From Liolophura sinensis (Eukaryota > Mollusca > Polyplacophora > Chitonida > Chitonidae): DNA of 64,000 nucleotides. Both the position numbers and the translations under genes were made by a program. Below the pieces are notes generated by a model that saw only the letters and a program-made list of their open reading frames with translations, was not told the DNA's origin and ran no database searches. The stretch lies in contig NC_088302.1 in NCBI RefSeq assembly GCF_032854445.1, positions 25,803,788 to 25,867,787 on the forward strand, written 5' to 3'. Shown one piece after another: positions 1-34,000 of the stretch (position 1 is its first letter; every line of letters begins with the position of its first letter).

Positions 1-321
1 CCAAAATGATGGAATAAAATATTTTGTACCAGATTTTTCCAAATTTGCACCAGATTTTTCCAACTTTGCACCAGATTTCCCAAGATTTTGGGCTACCAAG
101 AAAATTCTAGACAGATTTACCATCTTCGGTTAAAGGTGGACCCATTTGCAATGTTCAGACGTCCAGAGAATGCAAAATGGTGAAAGGAATACAAAACCAG
201 AAGATTTAGCTTGAATTGTTGAGATTTAATGTGACCATAAGATTCAAATGAAAACAGATAAATCGATGAACTTGACAAATGGGAATGCACAGTTAAAGTC
301 TCAGCAACAGATTAAAAGTCT

Positions 322-1332
322 CTAGTAACGTATGTGACCACCTCTGGCTCGAATGAGGGCAAGGAGATGCCGCGGCATGCTATCATCGAGGTTGTTGATG
401 ACGTCAACGTGCACAGCGTCCCACTCTTCCCTCAGAGCCTGTGCCAATCCTTGTAGGGTTTGAGGTGCATTGTCCCGGCCCTTGATCGTACGGCCAAGGA
501 CATCCCAGGCATGCTCGATGGGGTTCATGTCAGGCGAACAAGCTGGCCATGTGAGCTGCTCCATACCCCCATCCCAAAAAAATTGTCTGACGACGTTGGC
601 CCTGTGTGGCCTGGCGTTGTCGTCTTGAAGCCGAAAGTTGTTGCAGTAGACTTGTCTTGCATGTGGCAAGCAGTGTTCCTGTAAAATATTCAGATACACG
701 GCGGCGTTAACGTTTCCTTCCGTCACGAAAAGCTCTTTTTTGCAACCATGATGGATGCCACCCCACACCATCACAGAACCGCCACCACACTGAAGGGACT
801 CCCAGACACAGTCATCATGGAGGTCCTCGCCACGCAATCTCCAAACCCTTTGTCGTCCATCCTGTCGGTCAAGGATGTATCTGCTTTCGTCAGTGAAGAC
901 AACGCGACGCCAATGGCCGACCTGTAATGCCCGGTGCCCCCTAGCCCAAAGGAGTCGTGCAACACGATGCGGAGCTGTCAGACGTGGACATGTGACCGTC
1001 TTGCTCGATCCCCTGAATCAAAAAGTCACGGTTTGGCGTGAAACACGAACCCCATAGTGTTGCCTCCACAAGAGACGGAGACGGCTGGCTGGCATTCTGC
1101 GGTTTGTTCGACACAGGTGTATCAGTCTGCTATCCTGTCGTGTTGTGGTCGAACGTGGACGCCCTGTTGACTTTCCTGGCGTTAACTGATGTACCTCTCT
1201 GACGCGTTTCAGAAACTTAGAGACCGCACTTTGTGATATCCCTGTAAAAGTGACGATATCGGCATGTTTAAACCCTTCCCGCCTTAGGGCAACCACTCTC
1301 CGTCGAATCGCTAGCGGCGTAGGAGCAGGCAT
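322..1332 (-). pseudogene. Tc1-like (DD34E) transposase, one in-frame stop
   Basis: Cut-and-paste DNA transposase of the Tc1/mariner superfamily. Reading from ATG at 1332 on the minus strand, the frame is 336 codons, the usual length for the family. The N-terminal part (about residues 1-105) is a helix-turn-helix DNA-binding region ending in VSRQTVTF. A single TGA at 1018-1020 interrupts it, after which the same frame continues. The DDE catalytic residues are all visible: first Asp in FTDESRY, second in QDDNARPH, and Glu in SPDMNPIEHAWD. The block GGGSVMVWGGI typical of the family is also present. With one stop and no frameshift it is a young but probably inactive copy, unless the stop is polymorphic or an error. 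I could not define the terminal inverted repeats. Confidence 0.9.
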
Positions 1333-2214
1333 GACACTGTGAAATTCTATGCCAAAATTTGCGTCCATGAAATCAGGGATGACCTAACAGAAGGCCTGTT
1401 TATATAGGGGTGCAGCCGGAGAGAAAGTACGAAACTTAAATTGTGTCGCTTTACATGCCTCTCAACCGAAAGCCCTTCCACGTAACTAAATTTTTGGCTT
1501 CCACTTACATAAAGGTCCTTCATATAGTAGTCAGGAAGAGCCAAGTGTATTGCAGGGAGAACCAAATACTAGTATTTTCCAGAAGTGTAACCTAAATTTA
1601 TTTTATTCTATCATTTTAGGCAACAATGTATTTGTGCATGTTGAAAAGATATCTTCAGATCAGCATAAAAATGATCAACGCATTGAACTGAGAGCGAAAT
1701 ATTATATTATATTATTGATATTATTAATATTATTGAAATTATATTAACGTCTTCAAGAAGGACTTTTACATTATTGCAGAAATGGAAAAATTGGAATCCA
1801 GATCAGTTTTTAACATTTTAATCGTTAATATGCAATTTAAATGGCCTATGGTCCTTATTATTTTAGTTCCAGGAGTAGCATTTTGTTAAAATCAAAAATA
1901 TAACCATGTGAAATTTTAATCGTTCATAGGGATTTTATATATATACGATAAACCTTCACTTCTTCATATCGGATTTGGTGTTAATTGTGACTAGCGTGAC
2001 CACCTTCTCCCCACCATAAATAAGCTGCATTTTAAGTCATTCTCATTCAAGAATCTAGAAGAAAACGTTACAAATGACTTATAATGCCATCAGAATTAAG
2101 TGATCCAGTTAACCAGCATTTGACCCATGTGCTGCCTCCTTGTACATCTTCTTGTAACTTGCACCTGTATTTTTGTCTGTTATGCTCAGATACTATTTTG
2201 AACGACAAGCTATA

Positions 2215-2535
2215 AGGCTCAATCAATGTACGTATATATGTTTGAGGTTTTACGTCGTACGTAGTAACTTTCCAGTCATGTGGCGATGAGGAGCCATTAG
2301 GTGTGTAAGGTATGTGTTCTTGTGGAAGAGCGAGTCCATACCGGCAAATTGCTGCCGCCAATGTAGTATCATACCGAAGATAACAGACATAACATTCTAC
2401 CTATTCACGTTACGCTGACACCACGCCAAACCTGCCCTAACCTCTCAGTGCTGGCCGCCAAACCCTAACCGGGTTTGATCCTAAGTCTCCTGACTTCGAG
2501 TGTCTAACTATTAAGCCACCGGAGCGGCGCTCAAT
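2215..2535 (-). mobile_element. tRNA-derived SINE, second family (full-length, diverged)
   Basis: On the minus strand a tRNA-like head is readable near 2450-2530, with an A-box-like TGGCTTAATAGTTAG and a B-box-like GGATCAAACCC. The other end carries the module GGTTTTACGTCGTACGTAGTA followed by CAGTCATGTGGCGATGAGGA, which is shared with the copy at 58380-58565. Short open frames across it are repeat-derived and not genes. Confidence 0.6.
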
Positions 2536-3089
2536 CAGTGAGCTAATAACATACACAATGTTAACAAAACACGAAATCAGGCCACACCAAATACTTGAGT
2601 AGCATAGCTAATATGGTTGGAACGAGAAAGCGACATAAACGTGCAATATGGCTCATAACAGAACATAAGAGAAAATTGGTGTATTGGATTAAAAGTCTCT
2701 GTGCATTGAGATTCCCTAAGCCTAAATGTCACACAATGACTGTCCCAATTTTTACATATTGCTAAACCCACACTGTTCACCCGTCAGTGTGAACAATTGA
2801 ATGGAAGAATCCTAAAGTCCCCGAACAAAGATTAGAGGAGCGCAGTGATTTCCCTCAGTGTAAGTGTGGAGATTTATAGTGTATCAACAAGGTTAAATGT
2901 GTGGCAGTATTATCCAGTCAGTGCTCCTTCGCTCTTCAGTTTGAATGCAAATCTTGGACCCATTTGTCCGAATTGCGCATGTGTAACCTAAACCAACGGC
3001 CTATGACATGTGATAGACGGACATTCGCTCGTGTGACAACCAAATTTCACGCTCAGAACGAGATTCCTGTGTAGGTCATTTTTTATGTG

Positions 3090-3150
3090 TTTAATTGACC
3101 TTTTATGCTGTACTGAAGAATATTTCACATATGTGCGAAGGTGGGAGGAA
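3090..3150 (-). mobile_element. SINE tail fragment
   Basis: Carries the diagnostic tail TGCTGTACTGAAGAATATTTCAC, a diverged form of the SINE family 1 tail (see 17098). The head is missing. Confidence 0.5.
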
Positions 3151-6100
3151 ATGGAGCATAGTTCCGGGGAATACATAGGTAGAAGGCAAGTAATCACCAA
3201 TGCCAGACTACCAAAATGTCCCTGCCAAACCTGTTGTGATATATCCAAAATGATTTAAAGCGAACATAAAGTCAGCCACTAAAGCTGAATTAATTAATGT
3301 AATAGTATTCCAGAAATGCTCTAAAAATATTTTGAAAAATTCCACATCGCTATCAACAAAATAAATAGCAAAGAATCGTTAGTACCTAGCCACTTATTTG
3401 GTGACGCCATTTTGTCATGTTGTATCTATTTAGAGTGACGTCACAAGACCTAGGAGCTCTCCCGTACCATAGGTATGAACAATGTGACAATGACAAAATA
3501 CAATCAAAAACGCCCGATACCCAACAAGAGAGTATCAGTTTTGTTCCGTGTTCGAAAAGCCTTTGTTTCTTTCAGTTTGGCGCTCGGTCAAGGCGATGTT
3601 CGTGGACACAAGCGTCATGTTTTAGCTGTCCTGCTCGTCCTCGTCCGGCATTTGGCTTAGCTGGCTGTACCGACTTCACGGAGTTTACCGAACACATAGC
3701 AGGATCTTCTAATTGATAGCAGATCCTTTCATTCAGATTTTGGGAAGATATTTTCGTAATAAATATGACTGCTAAGGAAAAATAATACAAAGTCACAATA
3801 TTTTTCTTTAACCAATGACTGTTCCGAGGCGGTTTTCTTCCCAGCTCACTCTGATAAATTACTGCAGTATCCTGCCCAACATGTACACATTGTGACACGG
3901 GCAGTCGTTCTCAGTTCCCCGCTGATAAATGTGTGATTCAGAATGCATCAGTTTAACACTTAACCTAACTGCAAAATCCAGTTTATTGCACTGATATCTG
4001 TCTATCCAGTTTAAGAAAACACACTGACAATCGAAAACTAATATGGTTTTTGACGTGTCAGCCAATTGTCACGTGACGGTTTCAGCGCTAGTGATTGCCC
4101 AACTTCATAAGGGCTTCTAGAACCATGGCTACTCCTAGTGAATTGTTCGTCAGTGTCATATCCACAATGCTGAACTTCATCTTCTTGGCTTTCAAAACTT
4201 TATAGAATTTTTTTTACATATTTTTCTGTGATAAATGTGTCCTATATCATTTTTTCTGTGTATATACAGTGGCAGATTTTATATTCACTTTAACTGGCTT
4301 TTGCCTTCCAATTCCTTTATGTCATCTTAATACTGGTCATATATTACAGTTGTTGCGTAGGGCCGTAATCATTCATATATTATGCACTGAACATTTGTGA
4401 AGTTTCTAAGAAGAAATTTGTCTATTGTGACCGCCCACAGGTTTGGAAATAGCCCTTTTACTTGAAATGCCGAGAGTTACCAATTATCGATTTGCCTTTT
4501 GTCATTGTAAGTGTGGGAGTCACGGACATTGTATACCAGTATCAATCCTCTGTTAGACAAAGAAAGAATGTGTACATTTTTGTCTTAAGCCGTATGTCCA
4601 GGTTTTAATGACTTTCGTTCGAACTGTAATCATTAAGAAAAGGAAAGTACACCTGTGTAATTGCGGTGTATTTTATACCCACAGCTGACGTACGTTGTGT
4701 TCGTAAGTTATTGACCGAAACATAAATGTCTCCTGGAACAGTGTTTATTTCGTGAAAGTACTGTATTCATAACGTATCGTTAACACAGATGTAGACCGAT
4801 GTTTATTGTCCCCAATTAACGGCAATTTCCAAGGTGTGTTCTCTCAGGTCGAAAGAGTAAAAAGTAATTACAGAATCTTCTGTATATGGTGAATGCCTAC
4901 TTCCCCTTCTGGTTTGTGCGATCCGGGACGCATGATTTACGCAATTAGGTGGCCACGCACTATGTGCTGGAACACCCATTGAAATCGTTCGGCTTTTTAT
5001 TATTCTTCTTCCATTTTCTTGAAAGCTTTTTGAAAGTTTTGGTGCATAATTTCAGTGGCCTATTACTCGAGAACTATGATAGCTAGAAATGTGATACTTG
5101 CACCAAATTGTAGCCCAAGACATGCCCTTTCGGTAATATGCAAGGAATTTGAGCTACAATGAACAGTTTTCTCGTTAAAAATGTTTGAATAACACAACCC
5201 TACTTCACAAATAGAAATGTTCAATACAGTTACAATTCATGCAGGCTGAATTTGTTGAATTTTCCATTGTCTGTGTATTTGGGCAGTTAAATCAAGCAAT
5301 TCGTCGTTATTTGTATTTGCATCTGTTCGTAAACAGATGTTTAACAAAGCTGAATTTTTCCGATCGTGGCAAATTAGGTCTGTGTATTACTTAGAGCTGT
5401 TCTTATTTGACGTTCAACTGGCCTTGATGTTTGGCCACCGGTACCGCTGTAAGGATTGTAAATGCTTTAATTATTTTCTATTTTCAGAATGCCTTTCTCG
5501 TTTGTAACGGAAATTCATAGCAACTAGTGAGAACTGTTTTTTTTAATGCCGCGCTGAAGATAAGAACACTCTGAAATAATATCTGAAATACACTGATGGT
5601 CCTTTTAACTGTTCCCCAAATGGGTGTTGTTTATATTGACCTAAGAATTAAACACATACAGTAAGACTAAAAACGATGCCTTTTCTTGACGCTGGTGGTG
5701 GCCCGCGTACTACATGTATACCGTTTCGAGTTCAAATTCCATTTACGTAAACAGCTACTTTTAGATCTACATATACTTACACATTGTGTGGTACATAAGT
5801 TAAAGTCTTCATTGTCGTTTTCTCTGTATATTCATGAACTATTCGCAAATGTCAAAATATAATTCTCCAGATACAGTGTCTGAGTAAAGATTCATGAGTT
5901 ACGGATAATTGCCTGTACCACCGCACACCAGTTGTCTACAGGTGCATTAAGCATAACTGTACGACTTGTCTGGCATTAGTCCAAATGGGGTACACAGATT
6001 TTTTTCATTTAACCACACTGTAATCTGCATGTTACTCGCATTAATTTACAGTGTTCACTCACAGTTACTCTCATTTATTCGCTGTGCAAGACACAGTTTT

Positions 6101-6261
6101 ATTTTATTTGTTGTATTACATATTAAGACAAACACCTCATTTTGTGAGCATTTGCTTGCTTGTATTTCCGCTTATTTGACACGATATAAGCAGACATGAT
6201 CATTGGAATAAGGATAAGAAACTAAACGTTTTTTGTTGTTTTTTTTGTGACTTGATAACAG

Positions 6262-27405
<21,144 letters not shown>

Positions 27406-28499
27406 TCCAACCACGGTATGTCGAACATGCGCCCATGTCTGTCCACGCATACGCATATAGCCGGATGCGGCCGAGTTGAAGGTATTGTTATATTCTACCG
27501 GCCAGAAACCAAATGACCAAGGATTATACTGGGAACAGAGACAAGGAAAACGACATTTTGTTTATGAAAACAATCCATGCCGATTTATTGTCGCTTCCAC
27601 ACTACATGAACATAGTTGGTAAGCACCAACAGACAACCGTCCACAATTAATTTTCCATTTACTTACGTGTTCACGTTTGACCTCACAGTTTATCCCTATA
27701 TCTGCGAGCCTCGAAAGTTCGAGGCATGATAATCCTTGTCCCGTGACACAACGCCAGTCACATTCCTGATAGGCTTTGATCGATGAAACTTTTCACAAAA
27801 TTGGCAAACAGCTGATAGATGACTTTTCTCAAGTTTGCTCGCGACACCATTTCCTGAAAACCACGCAAACGTATTCCTAGAATGAAAATGAAACCTCTGC
27901 TACCACTTATCAAGCAGAAACAATGAAGAAAACCCAACGGGCATCCGAAAAAAGCAAAAGAAAATATATCTAAAATTGGCAGGAGATTACAAATCGACTA
28001 GGAAGCATTTATTGTGGGCTATAGCCAATACAGCCATGAATGGGGAACGGACAAAGCCCCGGTGGACAAAAGGTCCGACGGACAAAAGTCCCAGGGTCCG
28101 TATTACTAGTTTGAATGATGAATGAATTGTTACGTGTGAACGTGGGATAGCCAGCTATGAGGAAACTTCAAACGTGTTCGCTGAAGTGAAACCTAAGGTA
28201 TTAATCATGATAAACATTCTATAGCAGAAACATTTATCGTGGTTTGTACATTGAAAGGTTTGAATACCGTACATGTTATCAACGGAATTCGTAATTACAG
28301 GGAAGATGGCGTGATGCTTGATGTGTGACATACGTGGGTGGTTGCAGGAAATTGTACAAATCAATCCGGCATGGAGCCTAGTCCCACGGGCTGGGAAAGT
28401 TCACTCCATACCCAACGTCATGGGTCATGGTCTTGTCTCAGCCTACATGTACTGTTTGTTGTGAGCAGACGCAAGTAAATGCTGGCCGTGACCCTGTTA

Positions 28500-29085
28500 T
28501 TAATATAAGCAACTGGCAAATGTGTACGTGTATACTGCCTGTATTCGGTTACATATTTACTTAGGCAAATGTGTACATCTATACTGACTGTAGTCGGTTA
28601 CATATAAGCCAACAAATAAAAACTGGTAAATGTGTACGTATATATTGCCTGTATTCGGTTACATATATACGGATAATCTCCTATTATCATAAATATGTAG
28701 GCAACGGCAAATGTGTACATGTACTCCCTGTCTCCTATTAACATATGTGTGTAGGCAACTGACAAATGTGGACATGTACTGCCTGTCTCCTATTGACATA
28801 CATGTGAAGGCAACCGGCAAATGTACACATGCACTGCCTGTCTCGTAGTAACATACATGTGAAGGCAACTGGCAAAGGTACACATGTACTGCCTGTCTCC
28901 TATTAGCATCCATGTGTAGGTAACTGACAAATGTGGACATGTACTGCCTGTCTCCTATTAACATATATGTGTAAGCAACTGGCAAATGTACACATGTACT
29001 GCTTGTCTCCTATTAACATACATGTGAAGGCAACTGACAAATGTACACATGTACTGCCTGTCTCCTGTTAACATATAAGCAACTA
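28500..29085. repeat. 55-base minisatellite, about 8 copies plus 3 related upstream units
   Basis: Main unit: GCAACTGGCAAATGTACACA, TGTACTGCCTGTCTCCTATT, AACATACATGTGAAG. The first three units (28500-28680) are a distinct subtype ending CTGTATTCGGTTACATAT. The minus strand is open across much of it. Confidence 0.92.
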
Positions 29086-29308
29086 GTACGTGAATTCTGC
29101 CTGTTATCTGTTATATATATACGTAAGTAGCGAACAGATGTGTACTGCCTGTTATCTGACTTTTGCAAAGATAATAGGGACTATTCACCAAATGCCTATA
29201 ATTTGCTGTGTAAATGTAAATAAAACATTATATTTATTCCAGTTTATTTATTTCCTTTTTAATTCATGGTCTTTGATGGATGTGTATTTATTACACATTT
29301 ATCACACA

Positions 29309-29425
29309 GCAACCTGCGGATGGTCGTGGGTTTCCCCCGGGCTTTGCCCGGTTTCCTCCGACCATAATGCTGGCCGCCGTTGTATAAGTGAATATTCTTG
29401 AGTATGGCGTAAAACACCAGTGAAA
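29309..29425 (+). mobile_element. SINE family 1 tail fragment
   Basis: CAACCTGCGGATGGTCGTGG through GAGTATGGCGTAAAACACCA; no head. Confidence 0.85.
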
Positions 29426-29429
29426 TAGA

Positions 29430-29595
29430 ACGGTGCAATGACCTAGGTGCCTTCCACCAATGCGATTGCTTGGTGTTCAAATCCTGCTCATGCTGTAGAA
29501 AAGACGTGGAAAGATCTTCCAGGCAACCTGCATACGGACGCCGGTGGGTTTCCTCCGTGCTCTGCTACCAATCCACCAATCAAATAAATTAATTA
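29430..29595 (+). mobile_element. SINE family 1, second diverged partial copy
   Basis: Starts inside the head (GTGCAATGACCTAGGTGCC), keeps a B-box-like GTGTTCAAATCC and CAACCTGCATACGGACG, and ends CACCAATCAAATAAATTAAT. It lies directly after the preceding fragment. Confidence 0.75.
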
Positions 29596-29959
29596 TTCAA
29601 AATCACAATTAATCTCATTCTATCAGTCCACGACCGGATTCGCGATCAGTGACCAGCCAATCAAATAGATGCTTTTTGGTTTCCTTGATGTTAAACGGTG
29701 TGTTTAACATTACTTTTACCATATAAGAACGCCAAGACTTCAGAGGGTGGTAACAATTGCATTGATCAACTTTACACTAGCAAGTGTATTTATGCCTTTC
29801 GCCAGTGAAGATTTTAGGAATCGAGGTTGAATTCGTCTAAACCGTGGGAACTAATGGCAGACGACAGCTCCTTGATCAGTGAGGTAGCATGTCTGCATCT
29901 AGCCCTATTGGGTTCGTCTGAAGTCAAGAGCTTTGTCACATATATGGACTGTTATATTT

Positions 29960-30040
29960 CCTGGCCTTTGCCCGTCGATGCGGTTTCCTCTAGAGGAAAA
30001 CGTTCTTGAGTATGGCGTAAAATCTCCAATGAATTACTAG
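29960..30040 (+). mobile_element. SINE family 1 tail fragment, diverged
   Basis: GCGGTTTCCTCTAGAGG then TTCTTGAGTATGGCGTAAAA, with most of the middle deleted. Confidence 0.55.
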
Positions 30041-30069
30041 GGTACAACCGATTGGCCTTTAGAAAATTT

Positions 30070-30240
30070 ATTTTAAAAGGACATAAAGTACATTTATCAC
30101 AGTTGAAAACATTTTAAAAATATAGCACAATTCACAAATATACAAATTATAAAACTATACATTATATAAACTTTATTTTAAAAATATAGTACAATTTACA
30201 AATATACAAATTATAAAACTATACTTCATATTTACTGTAT
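30070..30240. repeat. AT-rich ~62-base direct repeat, 2 copies
   Basis: Two copies of TTTTAAAAATATAGCACAAT then CACAAATATACAAATTATAA, diverged slightly. They lie downstream of the alpha-arrestin stop codon. Confidence 0.8.
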
Positions 30241-30846
30241 AAAACAACATTTTTAAAATATATTGCCACATGCTAACACATTTTGAAAAAGTGGAGATTT
30301 GCCCAAACGCATGAGGTATAAGTTATCGCTGAAGAATAAAACATTGCGCAACATTAACTATAAAAAACATAAGTAAGGAATAATATTGGCTGATCTGACA
30401 GACGCTTACAAAAAGTCGTGGTTGTAACATTGATTTGATTCTTACGTTACTATGAAATCTTAAACAGTTATTGATTAACTTATAGAATACAATGTGAAAT
30501 TCACATCTCCGTTTTGTAAACGATAGGCAGACAGATACTGAGAGGCCTGCAGAACCTTGAGTTATTTCCGCTTCTAAAAAGCTTGTGAAACTACTTATCC
30601 AGCAGGACATTCGGCCTAAACCACTATGAAAATCCAGTCAAGAGTACCCTACGTGTACATCAAGAGAGACATAAGGGTATGAAATTTAAATAGTGGAGAA
30701 GTTTACATTTTGGCCAGTTTTAGATGATTGAAGTGCTCTCGCTGTCCGAAAATGCTTGAATTAACAATATCTAGAAATTTACTGATAACGCTTTTTGTGA
30801 CAATATCACTTGTTAATAATCTGCAGACGTTAGACGCCTTCATCCA

Positions 30847-31043
30847 TTATTCTGTGGACTCCTCGGCAGGGAGGGGTTGTGGCCGATATCCCTCCACCAT
30901 CACCCCCTCCGGGTTGTAAGGAGTCCCCCAGTCATAATACGGGTACTGAGGGGAGTACTCTTCGTTTCCCCGGGTGTGCTCCCAATTCTCCGTTCCCCGG
31001 ATGTTCACTTTACCACCCACGCACTCTGCGTAGGAAGGAGGAG
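30847..31043 (-). CDS. Alpha-arrestin exon 7, C-terminal tail and stop
   Basis: Begins by completing a Pro codon, then PPSYAECVGGKVNI and an acidic, Tyr/Pro-rich tail ending PLPAEESTE and TAA at 30847-30849. PPSY is the predicted ubiquitin-ligase contact. Confidence 0.92.
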
Positions 31044-34000
31044 CTGTAGAAACAGACATACATGATCAGATGAAACAATGAAAGCCACGGCATGTTTCAA
31101 ACAGTTACGTATTCTTGTTACTTCCATTTCATGGACTATTATGGAATTCTCCACGATAACAATGTCTCTCAGGTGACAAGACGACTTTCACTTCCACTCA
31201 AATTGCAATGAACTTTTGGAGCCTATGTATAAAGAATGATACATACTTGATACAACACTTTACATGCAACGTTTGTGACAGCTGGTGCACGTATGTCGAA
31301 AAGATATGCAGAACAGATGAAAAGAAAGCAACAACACGTTTCCTACAGTAATATTTTTTTCTAAGCAAAACGTCTTACGCATGCAGTCTGGAAAGGCAAT
31401 AGGTGGTGGATCGGTGTCCTGACCGCCTTGGGGCATGGGTGCGCTAGGGGCCGCCTGGGGGTTGTATTGTTGGGCTATGGACCAGTGTGGAATAGAACCA
31501 ACGATGATCTCCAGCGCCACTGTCAAGTCGAATGATAGCCCTGACGGATCCACGACCAGCTGAAAATGTACAGTTCTCATTCACAGGATCACGATAGAGT
31601 ACAGACGTCAATTTACCCCAGTTTTATAATAACTGTCCATGTAAATGAATAAATAGTAGCTATTTACAGGCCCCTAAGACCATGGCTTAAGCAGATATAG
31701 GTAAAGAAAAGGCATCGATGTTAATTTCAATGAGATGTCATTAGAATTACTCAAAATGATGTGTTTTCATGACATTTTACAAATTTAACTAATTTAGCTG
31801 TTGCTACATGTAGATGTGAAAAGCCTATTCGTGTTGGTATACAGTGTATACGAAAGTGCCTACCTAATCCTTGTCACGGCCAACAAGGTGATCTTCATGT
31901 TATGCGTAAAAGTATCCGATAATAAAAAATCAATATTTTGGACTCTACTGGAGTAAGTGACACACAGCTATAGTTAATCAATGTCAAGTGTAGGACTACC
32001 CTTGCTCTTACTTTCACCCACAGGTTATCTGAGAGATTAAATAATAATTCTCTCACCACTATATAATACTCGATGTCGATGATATTGCAGCCTTGAAGAC
32101 GAGAAGGGGGAATTGACGGAAGTCGGATTGTCTCCCCGGACCAGGTTTCCGTGCCGCCAGGGGGAATCTCACCCTTTCGCAACCGCTGCAATTCTCTCAC
32201 TACACGCCGAGTTTTCCTGCAAGCTTTGAAGAGTATTACCTGCATAAAACATAAATAGATATAATCTACCAAGTGTGGGTGATAAACAGAGGGCATGGCT
32301 CATCACAACAGACAGCAATACAGCCCCCAGGGTATCGCAGTTTTCGACGGTGAAACCTATATTATAACTTACAAATAATAGATGAAATTCGAGGCTATGT
32401 TTTATTGGCCCATTCCACTGTCCTTCCTGCTCCCGTGTAGACGTATTAAAGTATCTTTATAGCAGACTGGCTGTTCCGGGTCCACTTATCAAACACGATT
32501 CGCTATGACATGTGTATTATAGTAATGTATCGGAAAATGAAACAGAACCAGATGAATAAAATAAAATTTATGACTGTGGGCCGATCTAGATTATAGAAGT
32601 ATTACAATACATGGTTCTTGAAATTACAGCCAAAGTAAATTGTCAAGGGACGATCTCTTGCCTCGTGAGCGATGTTTACGTCAAATAAGCCAAAGAAGAA
32701 TAAGGTGTGTTCACATGTTTACGTACGCATCGGTAAAGTCCACCACATATTCATGTGTGAATTACCTAATGCGTTGTTTGTATGTTAAATATTAGGCCTA
32801 TTGGCTCATTAGGAAATTATTTATTCAGGATAAAATCAATAATAAAAAAACATATAAAGACGCCATGATTAATCATCGTTTAAATCATGAAGAGAACATC
32901 TTTGCGGTAGTACGGGAAATATTTGATGCACTTGAGTTGACAGTTTAGACCTTTGAGACTACCCCTTCGGCATTTTCAGTAATTCTGCAATCTAGAATTG
33001 CTCATTACCTTTGTGTTTGCCGATTTGCAGAAAAAAGTACACCGTGGGTCTGTTATTTTTACGGACACGTGGGCCCAAAATTATTTCCTAATGCTAAAAA
33101 TACTGTTATATCCTCGTCGTACTTGGTAATTAAGGGTAGGTGATTACATCCGATTTTTAAACTGAGAGCACTCTATTCTGGGGTACCGGTAGGCCTATCC
33201 ATGCAAGGCCGAACAAAATTTTCCCAAATCTATTGTCAGGGCAAGGCCCGCCTATATCAGAAATTATAGTTTACCACAAATCCCAGTACAAATATCCAGT
33301 AGAGGATCTTGCCTGTACTAATTTGATGAAGCTATTATCCATCTTCTTATTGGCGTTGTTGCAGATTTCGGCGAAACATGGTATATGCTCTCCGGGGACA
33401 TAACCCTGTCGGTTGAGTTTGAAGGAAGCGGTTATCGGCCCTGATTCACAGCACAGGCAGCACAAGGTCTTCGAATTCTCGCCATGGATTCCTAGCTATC
33501 AAATTGCAGGAAACATTATTATTTATTTATTTATTTGAGTGTTGTTTAAAGAGCCTATAACGAAGATGTTTGACAAAAAAAAATCGATCAACTCAATTCA
33601 ATGGAAAATCCAATTCAACTTCTGCTGTTTAGAAAAGCCCAAATAATTTTCTTCCACAAAATATCAGCCTCGTCAAAATCTGTAATTTATTACAGATTTA
33701 TTATTTATTTGTTTGGTGTTTATGCCGTGCTCAAGAATATTTCACTTGTACGACGGCGGCCAGCATTATGGTGGGTGAAAACCGGGCAGAAAATCTGTAA
33801 TAAACTTAATCTTGCAGTTTAAGAAGCCAATTGCACGATAACTTTTTCTGACCTTGGAATCATTTTAATACTATAAATAATACTGATAATAGTCTGATAG
33901 CACTGGAAGGTAATGATTTGAGCTTTTCTTAATAAGTACAGAAAATTTGATATGACTGACCAATGTGAATTTTTTGGCCAAAAATCTCCGTTATAGCCAA

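Larger units (their letters stand above)
1400..6261. other. Intergenic or intron DNA upstream of the first recognised cyclase exon
   Basis: No coding exon recognised. It holds an AT-rich stretch near 1690-1745, a SINE of a second family (2215-2535) and a short SINE tail fragment (3090-3150). More 5' exons of the receptor cyclase (the ligand-binding domain) would be expected here or beyond the window, but I could not identify any. Confidence 0.5.
27406..30846. other. Region between two convergent genes (3' ends of cyclase and alpha-arrestin)
   Basis: No coding exon recognised. It holds a short GGACAAAAG repeat near 28070-28092, a 55-base minisatellite (28500-29085), SINE fragments at 29309-29595 and 29960-30040, and an AT-rich direct repeat (30070-30240). 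Both 3' untranslated regions must lie here. Confidence 0.6.

Noticed and set aside
3417-3898. Overlapping open frames on both strands near 3.4-3.9 kb
   Set aside because: No recognisable domain, no splice support, and frames on both strands overlap.
28659-28985. 108-codon minus-strand open frame as a gene
   Set aside because: It lies wholly in the 55-base minisatellite; openness follows from the repeat.
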